A stretch of DNA of 64,000 nt from Bacteroidales bacterium UBA5429 (GTDB lineage: Bacteria > Bacteroidota > Bacteroidia > Bacteroidales > WCHB1-69): assembly GCA_002427605.1 (NCBI GenBank), contig DIRT01000020.1:26674-90673 (forward strand), given 5' to 3'. Both the position numbers and the translations under genes were made by a program. Below are positions 54,555 through 63,800 of this stretch, piece after piece. The stretch's first letter is position 1. Each line of letters opens with the position of its first letter. Under the pieces are notes generated by a model. That model was not told where the DNA came from, did no database searches, and saw only the letters and a program-made list of their open reading frames with translations.

Positions 54555-55910
54555 CTACAAAAAGATCACATAATATGACAGTCGCGTATCGGTCGGATAA
54601 AACCCTTCAATCACCACTCTTCCTTTCATTTTGTCCAGATTTAAAAGCTGTCCCAGGTCAATGTCACGCTCACCTCCGATACTGGTGATAATAAAGCCCG
54701 GTTTGATTCTCGCTTTGGCCAAAGGAGAACCATTCAACTTCTTGATTTCATAACCGGAATTAACCCCATAACCGCGAAGCTCCTTATCCGTTAACTCTCT
54801 GAATTGGGCATTAATAACCGTAATAAAATTGGACTTTTCAGGCAGAATGACCTCGGTATTGCCATTCTTGTTCAACAACGTAACCTGCGTCTCTTTGATT
54901 TTTTGTTCTCTTTCATAAGTGATCGTAATCTTTTCTCCGGGCGAATGCTGTGCCATGATTTCGTTCAACTCCGGAAGCGTATTGATCTCTTTATCGTTGA
55001 CACGCAATAGGATATCCCCTTGAACTATCCCGCCATGATAAGCAGCCCCATCTTTGCTGACAGACGCAACATAGATCCCTTTGGTTTGATTCACTCCGAT
55101 ATAATCCGCAACTTTGGCATCCACTTCAGCAATGTTGACCCCCAAGTACGCCTTCTGAGTTCTTCCATACTGGATTAGATCATTGGTCACTTTTTTCACA
55201 ATGTTGGACGGAATTGCAAAGGAATAACCCGCATAGGAACCGGTATTGGAGGCTATAGCAGTATTGATTCCTATGAGCTTGCCTTCGGTGTTCACCAAAG
55301 CGCCACCACTGTTACCGCGATTTACAGCCGCATCAGTCTGAATATAAAACTCTAAGGGAGTTTCACTCATATTGCGACCTAAAATATTCAAATTCCTCGC
55401 TTTTGCACTGATAATTCCTGCTGTAACGGTAGAAGTTAAATTAAACGGATTGCCTACCGCCAGCACCCATTGCCCGATTTTAGTGTCATCACTATTACCA
55501 TAAGTCAGGAAGGGGAGTCCCTTTTGATTAATTTTAATCACTGCTAAGTCCGCTTCAGGGTCATTTCCAATCAACTCTGCCTGAAAATTTCTTCTGTCGT
55601 TCAAGGTAACGCTGATTTTTTGCGCATCTTGAACCACGTGGTTATTGGTGATAATATAGCCATCCTCAGAGATAATCACGCCGGAACCGGATGTTTGAAT
55701 GGTTCTGCTGCTGCTCCTGGGTGGTAAAAACCAGAAAAAATCGCTGTAAAACTGGGTTTCCTGCTCATATTCGCATTGGATGTGTACAACCCCATGGACT
55801 GTACTTTCAGCAGCCTGAACGAAATCTACTGTGCCGGGTTGCGACCATGCCGGGAATGATATAAATAGAAATAATAAAATAAAAACAGTTTTGAATGATC
55901 TTCGTCTCAT
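54555..55910 (-). CDS. HtrA/DegP-type serine protease
   Basis: 451 residues. Signal peptide to PAWS, then a trypsin-like domain with H91 (TNNHVVQDA), D121 (PEADLAVIKI) and S201 (NRGNSGGAL). First PDZ domain about 245-335 (AYLGVNIAEVD, GAAYHGGIVQGDILLRVNDK), second about 365-451, shorter (RELRGYGVNSGYEIKK, KARIKPGFIITSIGG). Periplasmic quality control of unfolded proteins. Residues 34-65 hold an extended LA-loop-like insertion near Cys 46. Monocistronic, divergent from the tRNA promoter region only by orientation of neighbours. Confidence 0.95.
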   Translation of the reverse strand: MRRRSFKTVFILLFLFISFPAWSQPGTVDFVQAAESTVHGVVHIQCEYEQETQFYSDFFWFLPPRSSSRTIQTSGSGVIISEDGYIITNNHVVQDAQKISVTLNDRRNFQAELIGNDPEADLAVIKINQKGLPFLTYGNSDDTKIGQWVLAVGNPFNLTSTVTAGIISAKARNLNILGRNMSETPLEFYIQTDAAVNRGNSGGALVNTEGKLIGINTAIASNTGSYAGYSFAIPSNIVKKVTNDLIQYGRTQKAYLGVNIAEVDAKVADYIGVNQTKGIYVASVSKDGAAYHGGIVQGDILLRVNDKEINTLPELNEIMAQHSPGEKITITYEREQKIKETQVTLLNKNGNTEVILPEKSNFITVINAQFRELTDKELRGYGVNSGYEIKKLNGSPLAKARIKPGFIITSIGGERDIDLGQLLNLDKMKGRVVIEGFYPTDTRLSYYVIFL

Positions 55911-56010
55911 ATTGTCTCCTTTTTTTTATGTTTTGTTATAAAATTTAATAGATCACTTAGAAAACGATTGAGACCCCCTTTTTATTTTATAGCTATCAAA
56001 GGAAAAAAAG

Positions 56011-56038
56011 AAGGAGACTCCTGATGAGAAGTCTCCTT
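56011..56038 (-). terminator. Terminator of the initiator tRNA gene
   Basis: Nine-bp stem AAGGAGACT / AGTCTCCTT, 3 bp past the encoded CCA, followed by a T run on the minus strand. Confidence 0.8.
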
Positions 56039-56040
56039 TT

Positions 56041-56115
<75 letters not shown>

Positions 56116-56131
56116 CTATTGAATTGGATTG

Positions 56132-56162
56132 CAAAAGTACAACTTTTTTTTTAATTTTGCAA
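56132..56162 (-). promoter_or_regulatory. Promoter of the initiator tRNA
   Basis: TACTTTTG (56132-56139) with TTG at 56160-56162, 20 bp apart on the minus strand; the same -7 sequence and spacing as atpD. Confidence 0.7.
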
Positions 56163-56273
56163 CCTTATTCTCTCTTTTTTTGAAAAATAAAACTTAAATC
56201 GTTGAGAATGAGAAAGATGTAATATTTTTAAGGTTTTGCACACTTTGAAAGTTTACGCATGAAATAGGAAATA

Positions 56274-57095
56274 ATGAAAAAAAATATCTTTTTATTGATT
56301 TTATTTTTAGGAATATTCTTTATGGGTATTCCTATTGCTTATTCGAAAATCGATTTGAGCGAGTCGATTGTGATGAATAAGGATAATCTCGATGATGGAT
56401 CTTTTTATTCCGATAATTCAGATTGTCCTAAGTTGGATTCCATCATCCAATTTGCCATGAATCAGATTGGAAAAAGATATAAGTATGGTTCCATTGGTCC
56501 CAACAGATTTGACTGTTCCGGACTGATCTATTACACCTTTCAAAATTTCGACATAGAGCTGGGTAGAAGTTCGAGGGACCAGTATTTGGAAGGAGTTGAA
56601 GTACACCCCGATGATATCCAAAGGGGCGATTTGGTCTTCTTTTACCGGGGGAGAAAAGGCCATATCGGACATGTGGGTATGGTTGTGGAAGTGGATTCAA
56701 ACAAGAATTTCATTTTTATTCATTCCTCTTCAGGCAGTTCAGCTGTTCGGTTAGATCACTCCACCCTGGCTGCCTATTCCTCTTCTTTTGTTGGCGCAAG
56801 AAGAATTGTTCCCTGTGATTATATTCCTGTGGCTAAGAGAGATCCCATTTCTGAACCCCAAACCAATCAAACCATAGCTTCTACTGAAGAGGTGGTAACC
56901 ATTCAAGAAGATGTTCCACCACCACCTCCTCCAACCAAGAAAAAGTCTGAATTTCACTATGTTAAGTCCGGAGATTCTCTCTACGCCATCGGCAAACGAT
57001 ACGGTGTCAGCGTGGAATCGATCATGAAATGGAACAATCTCAAATCGGACAAAATTTACCCCGGACAAAAATTACGGGTTAGAGCCAGGAATTAA
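56274..57095 (+). CDS. NlpC/P60 peptidase with LysM domain
   Basis: 273 residues. Signal peptide to PIAYS. The NlpC/P60 domain covers about 55-170 with C81 in RFDCSGLIYY, H133 in GHIGHVGMVVE and H150 as third residue. A Pro-rich linker (DVPPPPPPTKKK) leads to one LysM at about 226-270 (YVKSGDSLYAIGKRYGVSVE). It should cut stem peptides of peptidoglycan while LysM holds the glycan. The usual order in such enzymes is LysM first; here it is last. No clear TAnnTTTG upstream. Confidence 0.93.
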   Translation: MKKNIFLLILFLGIFFMGIPIAYSKIDLSESIVMNKDNLDDGSFYSDNSDCPKLDSIIQFAMNQIGKRYKYGSIGPNRFDCSGLIYYTFQNFDIELGRSSRDQYLEGVEVHPDDIQRGDLVFFYRGRKGHIGHVGMVVEVDSNKNFIFIHSSSGSSAVRLDHSTLAAYSSSFVGARRIVPCDYIPVAKRDPISEPQTNQTIASTEEVVTIQEDVPPPPPPTKKKSEFHYVKSGDSLYAIGKRYGVSVESIMKWNNLKSDKIYPGQKLRVRARN

Positions 57096-57523
57096 TTTCG
57101 GATTTTGACTAGGATTTTTGGATTTAAGGATTTTCTTTTTAGGATATATTATATTGATTATTAATTCTTTATTTTTTTATATTTCTTTTTTATTATTTGG
57201 AAATAAAAATAATTAGGGGGCAGGATAGGTTTTCCTTTTTTCAAATATATTCCCCCACTCGGTAACATGAACCTCTTTAGATATGCAGTGTTAATTACGA
57301 ATTACGAATTACGAGATTGAAATTGGCTGTAGAGACGCAATGCATTGAGTCTCCCTAACGGCATTCATAATGATATTTGACCATTATTTTTCATTTGTAG
57401 AGACGTTGCATGCAACGTCTCTACGACGATATTTGGTCATTATTTTTCAATTGTCCAAATCCCCTCCTTTGGAGGGGGTAGGGGGAGGTCTAATTCGTAA
57501 TTGTTTATTCCGTGAACAAAAAT
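57096..57523. repeat. Repeat mosaic upstream of the Fic gene
   Basis: TTTCGGATTTTGACTAGGAT run after the stop; G-run/C-run element (57192-57262); AATTACGAATTACGAATTAC (57295-57314); palindrome with core GCAATGCATTGA (57328-57354); perfect palindrome with core GTTGCATGCAAC (57396-57425); CCCCTCCTTTGGAGGGG hairpin (57460-57480). No gene believed. Confidence 0.8.
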
Positions 57524-57527
57524 CCCC

Positions 57528-57570
57528 CAAATTAGAGGAAATTAGAGGAAATTAGAGGGAAATTTCCCCT
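57528..57570 (+). repeat. Direct repeat upstream of Fic: three ATTAGAGGAA units plus GGGAAATTTCCC
   Basis: Three 10-bp units ATTAGAGGAA ending in the perfect palindrome GGGAAATTTCCC (57557-57568). The palindrome ends 19 bp before the -7 element, where a -33 box would be. A near copy of the whole element closes the gene at 58912-58964. Confidence 0.85.
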
Positions 57571-57587
57571 AATTTGAAAAAATAGAT

Positions 57588-57595
57588 TATCTTTG
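57588..57595 (+). promoter_or_regulatory. Fic promoter -7 element
   Basis: TATCTTTG, 20 bp before the ATG at 57616. No TTG at 19-20 bp; the palindrome takes that place. Confidence 0.65.
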
Positions 57596-57615
57596 CACTT
57601 TAATTTAATGTAAAG

Positions 57616-58929
57616 ATGATTGAAAAACCACCTGCTTTAGATAAAGTCAATTTCCATGTTTTATGGAAGGTTGTTACTGATCCGGAGAAAGATGCCTTGT
57701 TTCATCGGATCAACAATAAATATCTGTATTGGGATAAAGTGAAGTATAAAACTCCGGCAGGAGTGGATCCCATTACATTTTGGTATGCTGTCAAAGTGAA
57801 ACGGAATATTGTAGCCAAAAGGTTTACGTTGGGAAATAGAACCTTTAAATTTTCAATAACCAATAAAATGCTGGAGTTGTTGCATTTGCTGGATTTGAAT
57901 CTCGGTGGGACATTGGGAACTCAGGGAATTATTCCTGAAAGAGACAAAAAATTCTATTTGATCAACTCCATCATGGAAGAGGCGATTGCTTCAAGTCAGA
58001 TGGAAGGTGCTTCCACAACACGAAAAGTGGCCAAGGAGATGCTGCGGAAACAGTTGAAACCCCAAAATAGGGGACAGCAAATGATCTATAACAACTATGC
58101 TACGATCCGCTATTTGGTTGAAAATCAGGAGCAAGAATTTTCACTAGAACTACTCAAAGAGATTCAACGGTTGATTACGCACAAAACGCTCACCAACAGA
58201 GAGTATGAGGGGAGTTTTCGTACTTCAGACGATATCATGGTAATGGACAGCATAACCGGAGAAATCGCGCACACACCGCCATCTTGTGAGGATATAGAAA
58301 AGTGGATAGCCCAGTTAGCTGATTTTATCAACAATGATGATGAGAAGTTTTTTATTCATCCCATTATCAAAGGGATTATCATCCACTTTATGATTGCTTA
58401 TATCCATCCTTTTACGGATGGGAATGGCAGAACAGCCCGCTCTTTATTTTATTGGTACATGTTAAAAAAAGGGTATTGGTTAACAGAATACCTTTCCATT
58501 TCGAGAATTATTTACCGGAGTAAGAAAAAGTACGAAATAGCATATCTTTATACGGAAAATGATGAAAATGATCTTTCCTATTTTATTCAGTATAATTTAG
58601 AAGTCATGTACAAAGCTTTTAAAGAACTGAAACTCTATATACAACGAAAACTCCAGGAACAAAGTGAGTTACTTTACTTTAAAGAGATACCGGAAATCAA
58701 CGAACGGCAAGCACAGATTTTAAAAATCTTGACTGAAAAGCCGAAATCAATCTTTACAGCAAAAGAGTTGACCTCCCTCTTCAATGTCACTGTTAAAACT
58801 ACCCGGAATGATCTGCAAGAGCTTGTTGCATTAGGGTTTATGAAAGAAATAAAGATCAATCAACGACAACTAGGCTATATTAAATCCGACCATTTTGAGG
58901 ATAAAATCCACCAAATTAGAGGAAATTAG
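57616..58929 (+). CDS. Fic family protein (class II) with C-terminal winged helix
   Basis: 437 residues. Catalytic motif HPFTDGNGRTAR at 264-275 is intact. The inhibitory-helix motif S126-xxx-E130-G131 (SSQMEG) lies before it, making this a class II Fic with built-in inhibition. Residues 365-430 (ERQAQILKILTEKPKSIFTA, VKTTRNDLQELVALGFMKE) form a winged helix, so it may bind DNA, perhaps its own repeats. The usual reaction is AMP transfer to a protein hydroxyl; target unknown. The last six codons lie inside the downstream repeat. Confidence 0.93.
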   Translation: MIEKPPALDKVNFHVLWKVVTDPEKDALFHRINNKYLYWDKVKYKTPAGVDPITFWYAVKVKRNIVAKRFTLGNRTFKFSITNKMLELLHLLDLNLGGTLGTQGIIPERDKKFYLINSIMEEAIASSQMEGASTTRKVAKEMLRKQLKPQNRGQQMIYNNYATIRYLVENQEQEFSLELLKEIQRLITHKTLTNREYEGSFRTSDDIMVMDSITGEIAHTPPSCEDIEKWIAQLADFINNDDEKFFIHPIIKGIIIHFMIAYIHPFTDGNGRTARSLFYWYMLKKGYWLTEYLSISRIIYRSKKKYEIAYLYTENDENDLSYFIQYNLEVMYKAFKELKLYIQRKLQEQSELLYFKEIPEINERQAQILKILTEKPKSIFTAKELTSLFNVTVKTTRNDLQELVALGFMKEIKINQRQLGYIKSDHFEDKIHQIRGN

Positions 58930-58964
58930 AGGAAATTAGAGGTAATTAGAGGGAAATTTCCCCT
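58912..58964 (+). repeat. Direct repeat at the 3' end of Fic: four AATTAGAGG units plus GGGAAATTTCCC
   Basis: Same element as 57528-57570 with one more 10-bp unit (with T in place of A, AGGTAATTAG). It begins inside the fic coding sequence and supplies its stop codon. After it, to 59081, there is only an AT-rich tail with a GCGCCCGGGAGGC patch. Confidence 0.85.
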
Positions 58965-59081
58965 AAAAATGAAGAACGCCCCCCAAGTATGCTGTCAAAG
59001 ACGCGCCCGGGAGGCATATTTTTTATTGAATTCTAGATTCACGCTGCAAAAATACAACAATTATTTGAATTGAGCAAATAA

Positions 59082-60041
59082 TTAATTAAAATTCCACATT
59101 TTTTCTTTATTCCAATCTTGTGAAAACCCCATTGAATTGAGATTTACTACGTTTTTGTAGTTTTCTAGCAATGTGTGTAAACGGGACTTAAAAGATGAAT
59201 TAGGACTAGATGTTTGAAGTAAATAGTTGAGCATTGATAAGAAATAGTAGATTTTGCTTCTTCGAACAGTATCAGGGTTATTCAGCCATATTCTGTTTTT
59301 AGAAAAATTTAATTTCTTTGGAATAATATTAAGATCTCTATTCCAAAGACGGGAATGATGGGCACATAAATTTCTCACATAATTGATGGTATGTAGCCAT
59401 GAGCAAAATATATCAGGTGGTAATCCGAAATGTTTTGAAATTCCATTTATATCTGATCTGTTTTTTAAGCCGGAACAAATTTTAGATAAATGGTTGAAAT
59501 ACATAACTTCCAGACACATCCATGATGGTGGATTTTTAGGATTATTGTATTTATTTCTATAGTGCTTGATAAACACTTCGGCTTTATTACTCCTTAATTG
59601 TTGTTCTATATGTTTTTGAATTTCTGAAAAAACATCCTTTTTCACATACTTCTTGTTGTCAAGAAGTATATTTTTAGGATCTTTAAATATCTCTTTATGG
59701 TCTTGCCAATGTGAACCATATTTTTCAGATAACTGATAAATAATTTGAGTACGAATGGAAATTTCTAATCGTTCGATCATATCGAACACTAATAGCCTTA
59801 ACTTTCTGTCAAATACGTACAAATCGTAAATATTATCCCAAGTTGTACCATCTACAAAATTATCTTGAATTATACCATCTTTCGATTGTTTATATGGTAG
59901 CATATAAGCACTTAATCTATAATAACTTATATTATTCAAATGCTTTATTACCCGCTCTTCGTCGTCTATTATTAAACCACGTTTTTTTAAAATATGTACT
60001 TGTTCCTTGTAAGATGTGTGAGGTTTGTTGTAAGTTTTCAT
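59082..60041 (-). CDS. Abi family (Abi_2, AbiD/F-like) protein
   Basis: 319 residues. Family opening SYKEQVHILKKRGLII, then HLNNISYYRLSAYMLPYKQ, YDLYVFDRKLRLLVFDMIER and EISIRTQIIYQLSEKYG. A HEPN-type R-x4-H motif is at R223-H228 (RNLCAHHSRLWNRDL), the predicted RNase site. AbiD/AbiF members of this family stop phage growth in lactococci. TATCTTTG on the minus strand at 60082-60089 is the promoter. Low GC compared with the housekeeping genes suggests transfer. Confidence 0.9.
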   Translation of the reverse strand: MKTYNKPHTSYKEQVHILKKRGLIIDDEERVIKHLNNISYYRLSAYMLPYKQSKDGIIQDNFVDGTTWDNIYDLYVFDRKLRLLVFDMIERLEISIRTQIIYQLSEKYGSHWQDHKEIFKDPKNILLDNKKYVKKDVFSEIQKHIEQQLRSNKAEVFIKHYRNKYNNPKNPPSWMCLEVMYFNHLSKICSGLKNRSDINGISKHFGLPPDIFCSWLHTINYVRNLCAHHSRLWNRDLNIIPKKLNFSKNRIWLNNPDTVRRSKIYYFLSMLNYLLQTSSPNSSFKSRLHTLLENYKNVVNLNSMGFSQDWNKEKMWNFN

Positions 60042-60109
60042 TAGTTTTTAATAGGTAATATAGTGATCAAATTTCATTCTGCAAAGATATTGATTTTGCG
60101 TTTATAAAT

Positions 60110-60616
60110 TTAAATAATTCTCAAAAACACAATTAACGTGTGCCAGTTATGAAACACTAGAAATATGACGGATATCAGGATGAAAACCCAGCGTCTGTAA
60201 GGTAAATTGAAATAAAATGAGTTGCCAATTAGTCCGATGCCTGTTAGCCACAGCAAGGGGGTGTATGCCGGTGCCATAAATCCCGAAATAGTGCTGCTCC
60301 ATCCACTGTCAGGACAATAAATTAGAACCAACCAGGAGGCAAAGTATACTATTACTCCAACCCCATACAGAATCAATCCCCGTTTTTGTGTTACTGTGGA
60401 AATATTGAGAGGCATCAGCATAGTAAGCATAAAAACCAGCACCCTTGAAATATTTTCCGCATGTTTTAACCAGACCGGAATATCTTTCCAAAACAGGTCA
60501 GGTTGGTAGTGATGAGGTAATTTATCGATCAAAAAGACATTCCATAAGATAATAGGAACCATCAAAAGCAAACAATTCACCAAATATTTTTTGATCGTCT
60601 CAGTTTTCATTTTCAT
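60110..60616 (-). CDS. Small integral membrane protein, function unknown
   Basis: 168 residues from the ATG at 60616; the open frame extends to a TTG but GGGGAAATAAA before 60616 favours the ATG. Five hydrophobic segments: LVNCLLLMVPIILWNVFLI, VLVFMLTMLMPL, ILYGVGVIVYFASWLVLIY, YTPLLWLTGIGLIGNSF and VFILISVIFLVFHNW. No conserved polar motif in the helices. Not recognised; its place between Abi and the restriction enzyme may be chance. Confidence 0.65.
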   Translation of the reverse strand: MKMKTETIKKYLVNCLLLMVPIILWNVFLIDKLPHHYQPDLFWKDIPVWLKHAENISRVLVFMLTMLMPLNISTVTQKRGLILYGVGVIVYFASWLVLIYCPDSGWSSTISGFMAPAYTPLLWLTGIGLIGNSFYFNLPYRRWVFILISVIFLVFHNWHTLIVFLRII

Positions 60617-60631
60617 TTTATTTCCCCGCAA

Positions 60632-60838
60632 TTCGTGATTCGTATTTGCCTTTCGCCTTTCGCCTTTTTTTCATTCCGCCTTCCGCCTTCAAGTTAACCC
60701 CGAAGGGGTGACATTATAATAATTTAAGACAATTGAAACTAGGATTTAGAATCCTCAAATAGATTAATACCATTTATTTTATACAGTTTTTGTCTATTTT
60801 TCTTATCTTTGTGGTTTATTTACCTAACCACAACAAAC
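60632..60838. other. Short repeats and promoter before the restriction enzyme
   Basis: CGCCTTTCGCC and TTCCGCCTTCCGCC units (60650-60692), then a CCCCGAAGGGG hairpin (60698-60708) and AT-rich DNA with the -7 element TATCTTTG (60804-60811) 28 bp before the ATG. Confidence 0.65.
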
Positions 60839-63800
60839 ATGAAGATCCTATTAAATAATCCGAAACAATCTCTTGGTAAACAGTTTATTAAATTAAGACC
60901 TTTGAGAGATGAAATTGAGTTATTTAAAAAGAATTTAATTCGTTTGTTCGATAAGGTAGACGAAATTGAACGTGAAGAAAATCAAAAAAACCATGTTCGG
61001 GATTTTTTACGTGAAACTTATTACCAAAACAGCAATGAAGTCAATACAAAAGGCCCCATAGATTTGGCTATTCACAACGGTAAAACAAATAAGGATTCTG
61101 TTGGAGTGATTATTGAAGCCAAAAGACCCGGTAATAAATCTGAAATGATTTCAGAAGCCAATATGAACGTGAAATCGTTTCATGAATTGGTATTGTACTA
61201 TTTGCAAGAAAGAGTTGAAGAAAAAAACATTGATATCAAACATTTGATTATCACTAATGTTTATGAGTGGTATATTTTCGATGCCTCTGATTTTGAAAAG
61301 ATTTTTTACCGGAACAAATCTTTCTTAAAAGATTATGAAGAGTGGAAGAATAAGCAAAAATCGGCATCCGACACCTATTTTTTCTACAATGAAATTGCAA
61401 AGAATTTTATTGACAACTCGGATGAAAGTATTAACTGTACTTTCTTTGATATCAGAGAGTTTGAAACTATTGTAAAAAACAGTAGTTTGGAAGATGATAA
61501 AAAATTAATCCCGCTCTTTAAAATATTATCACCACACTTTTTATTAAAAACGCCTTTTGTTAACGATAGTAACTCTTTAAATGATAAGTTTTATAAAGAG
61601 CTACTATACCTTATGGGATTAGAAGAGGTAAAAGAAAATAACTTGTTGATTATCAGAAGAAAAAAGGATGACCGACAACATGGCTCTTTGATTGAAAACT
61701 GTTTGCGTATCCTGGAAACGGAAGATGCTCTGTATCGATTACCTAATAAAATGAGTTATGGAAATAATAGGGAAGAACAATATTTTGGTGTAGCTCTCAG
61801 CTTATGTTTAACTTGGATTAATCGGATATTGTTTTTAAAACTACTAGAAGGTCAACTCATTACATATCATCATGGCAATCAAGATTATCTATTTCTCAAC
61901 TATGAAACAATTCATGATTTTGATGAATTATACAAATTATTTCATCAGGTCTTAGCGCGTGATACCAATGAAAGGAGTGATTTTGTTAAAGCTAAATATC
62001 ACCGTGTACCCTATCTTAACAGCTCATTATTTGAATTTTCGGAACTGGAAATAGCGACAATAAAAATTAATTCTCTAGACGATTCTTGCGATATCCCTTT
62101 AATGCCCAATTCTATTCTTTTAGGGCGCTACAACAAAGGGGAGAAAATAAATTCACTGGAATATTTCCTCTCTTTTTTGGATGCTTATGATTTTGCAAGT
62201 GAAGGAGGTGATGAGATTGCAGAAAATAACAAAACGATTATCAATGCTTCTGTTTTAGGGAAGGTTTTTGAGAAAATAAACGGCTATAAAGATGGTTCTA
62301 TTTTTACACCCGGATTCATTACGATGTATATGAGTCGGGAATCTTTGCGCCGCGCCGTAGTACAAAAGTTTAACGATTATTTTGTACAAAATGATCTTCC
62401 GACAGTAAATTCTTTTGATGATTTGTATAATCAGATTGATAAAATTGATCTCACAACGGCCAATGCCATAGTTAACTCCTTGAAAATCTGTGATCCTGCC
62501 GTTGGTTCAGGACACTTTTTGGTTTCGGCATTGAATGAATTGATCGTTATCAAATCCAATTTAGGGATTTTGGTTGACAAGAATGGCAGACGAATACGTA
62601 AGAAAGAGTACGAACTGAGTGTTGAAAATGATGAGTTGATTATTCTCGATGAAAATGGGGATCTTTTCCGGTATAACTACCAAAACAAAGAGAGCCAACG
62701 TGTTCAGGAAACGATTTTTAACGAACGAAAAACGATTATTGAAAAATGTTTATTCGGAGTAGATATCAACTCTAATTCCGTAAAAATCTGTCGCTTAAGA
62801 CTTTGGATAGAGTTGTTAAAAAGTTCATATTATAAAGCACCTGATTTCCTGGAACTGGAAACTCTTCCCAATATCGATATCAATATAAAGCATGGAGATT
62901 CGCTATTGAGCCGTTTTGCCTTGGATGCTGATTTGGGTCAAGCTTTACAAAAAAGTAAATGGAATATTACCAGTTATCGTCTTGCTATCGACAGATATAG
63001 AAATGCAGCAAACAGGGAGGAAAAACGGGAAATGGAACAGCTTATTTCCAGTATTAAAGATGAGTTTCAGACAGAAATAAGGTTCAATGATCCACTGAGA
63101 ATAAAATTGTCAAAATTAAAAGGAGAATTGTTCACTATGACCAATCAAATCTCTTTATTTGATAAATCTAAAACAGAACAGGAAGCATGGGATAAAAAGG
63201 TTGAAAAGTTAACTCAGGAGATTCAAAAACAGGAAGAAATTATTGCTCAAATTCAAGATAATGCCATATATAAAAATGCTTTTGAGTGGCGATTTGAATT
63301 TCCTGAAGTTTTAAACGAAAAGGGTGATTTTGAAGGATTTGATGTGATTATAGGCAATCCGCCCTATGTTCAACTGCAAGCCAATGGTGGTGAACTCGCT
63401 CAACTATATGAAAACCAGAATTATAAAACTTTTGCTCGTACCGGCGATATTTATTGTTTATTTTACGAAAAAGGGTTTCATTTACTACGTCCTAACGGTT
63501 TATTAATTTTTATTACAAGTAACAAATGGATGCGTGCCGGATATGGAGAGAATACTCGTAAGTTTTTGGCAGAAAATAGCAACCCTTTACAATTGGTCGA
63601 TTTTGCAGGACAAAAAATATTTGATGTTGCAACCGTCGATGTCAACATCCTCCTTTTTTCTAAACAAAAAAATAGGGGTGAAACTGAAGCTTGTGTGGTC
63701 AAAGAAAAGTGTACAGATAATTTGAGCGATTATATTATGCAAAACAGCGTAAAAACAGACTTTAAATCCTATGGATCAGATAGTTGGGTGATTCTTTCTG

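Noticed and set aside
57528..58964. Fic repeats as a CRISPR or toxin-antitoxin array
   Set aside because: Two sites only, with 10-bp tandem units and no spacers; no antitoxin gene sits beside fic, and inhibition is built into the protein.
58975..59030. TATGC/GCATA hairpin after fic
   Set aside because: Five-bp stem with a long loop and no clear T run; too weak to call as a terminator.
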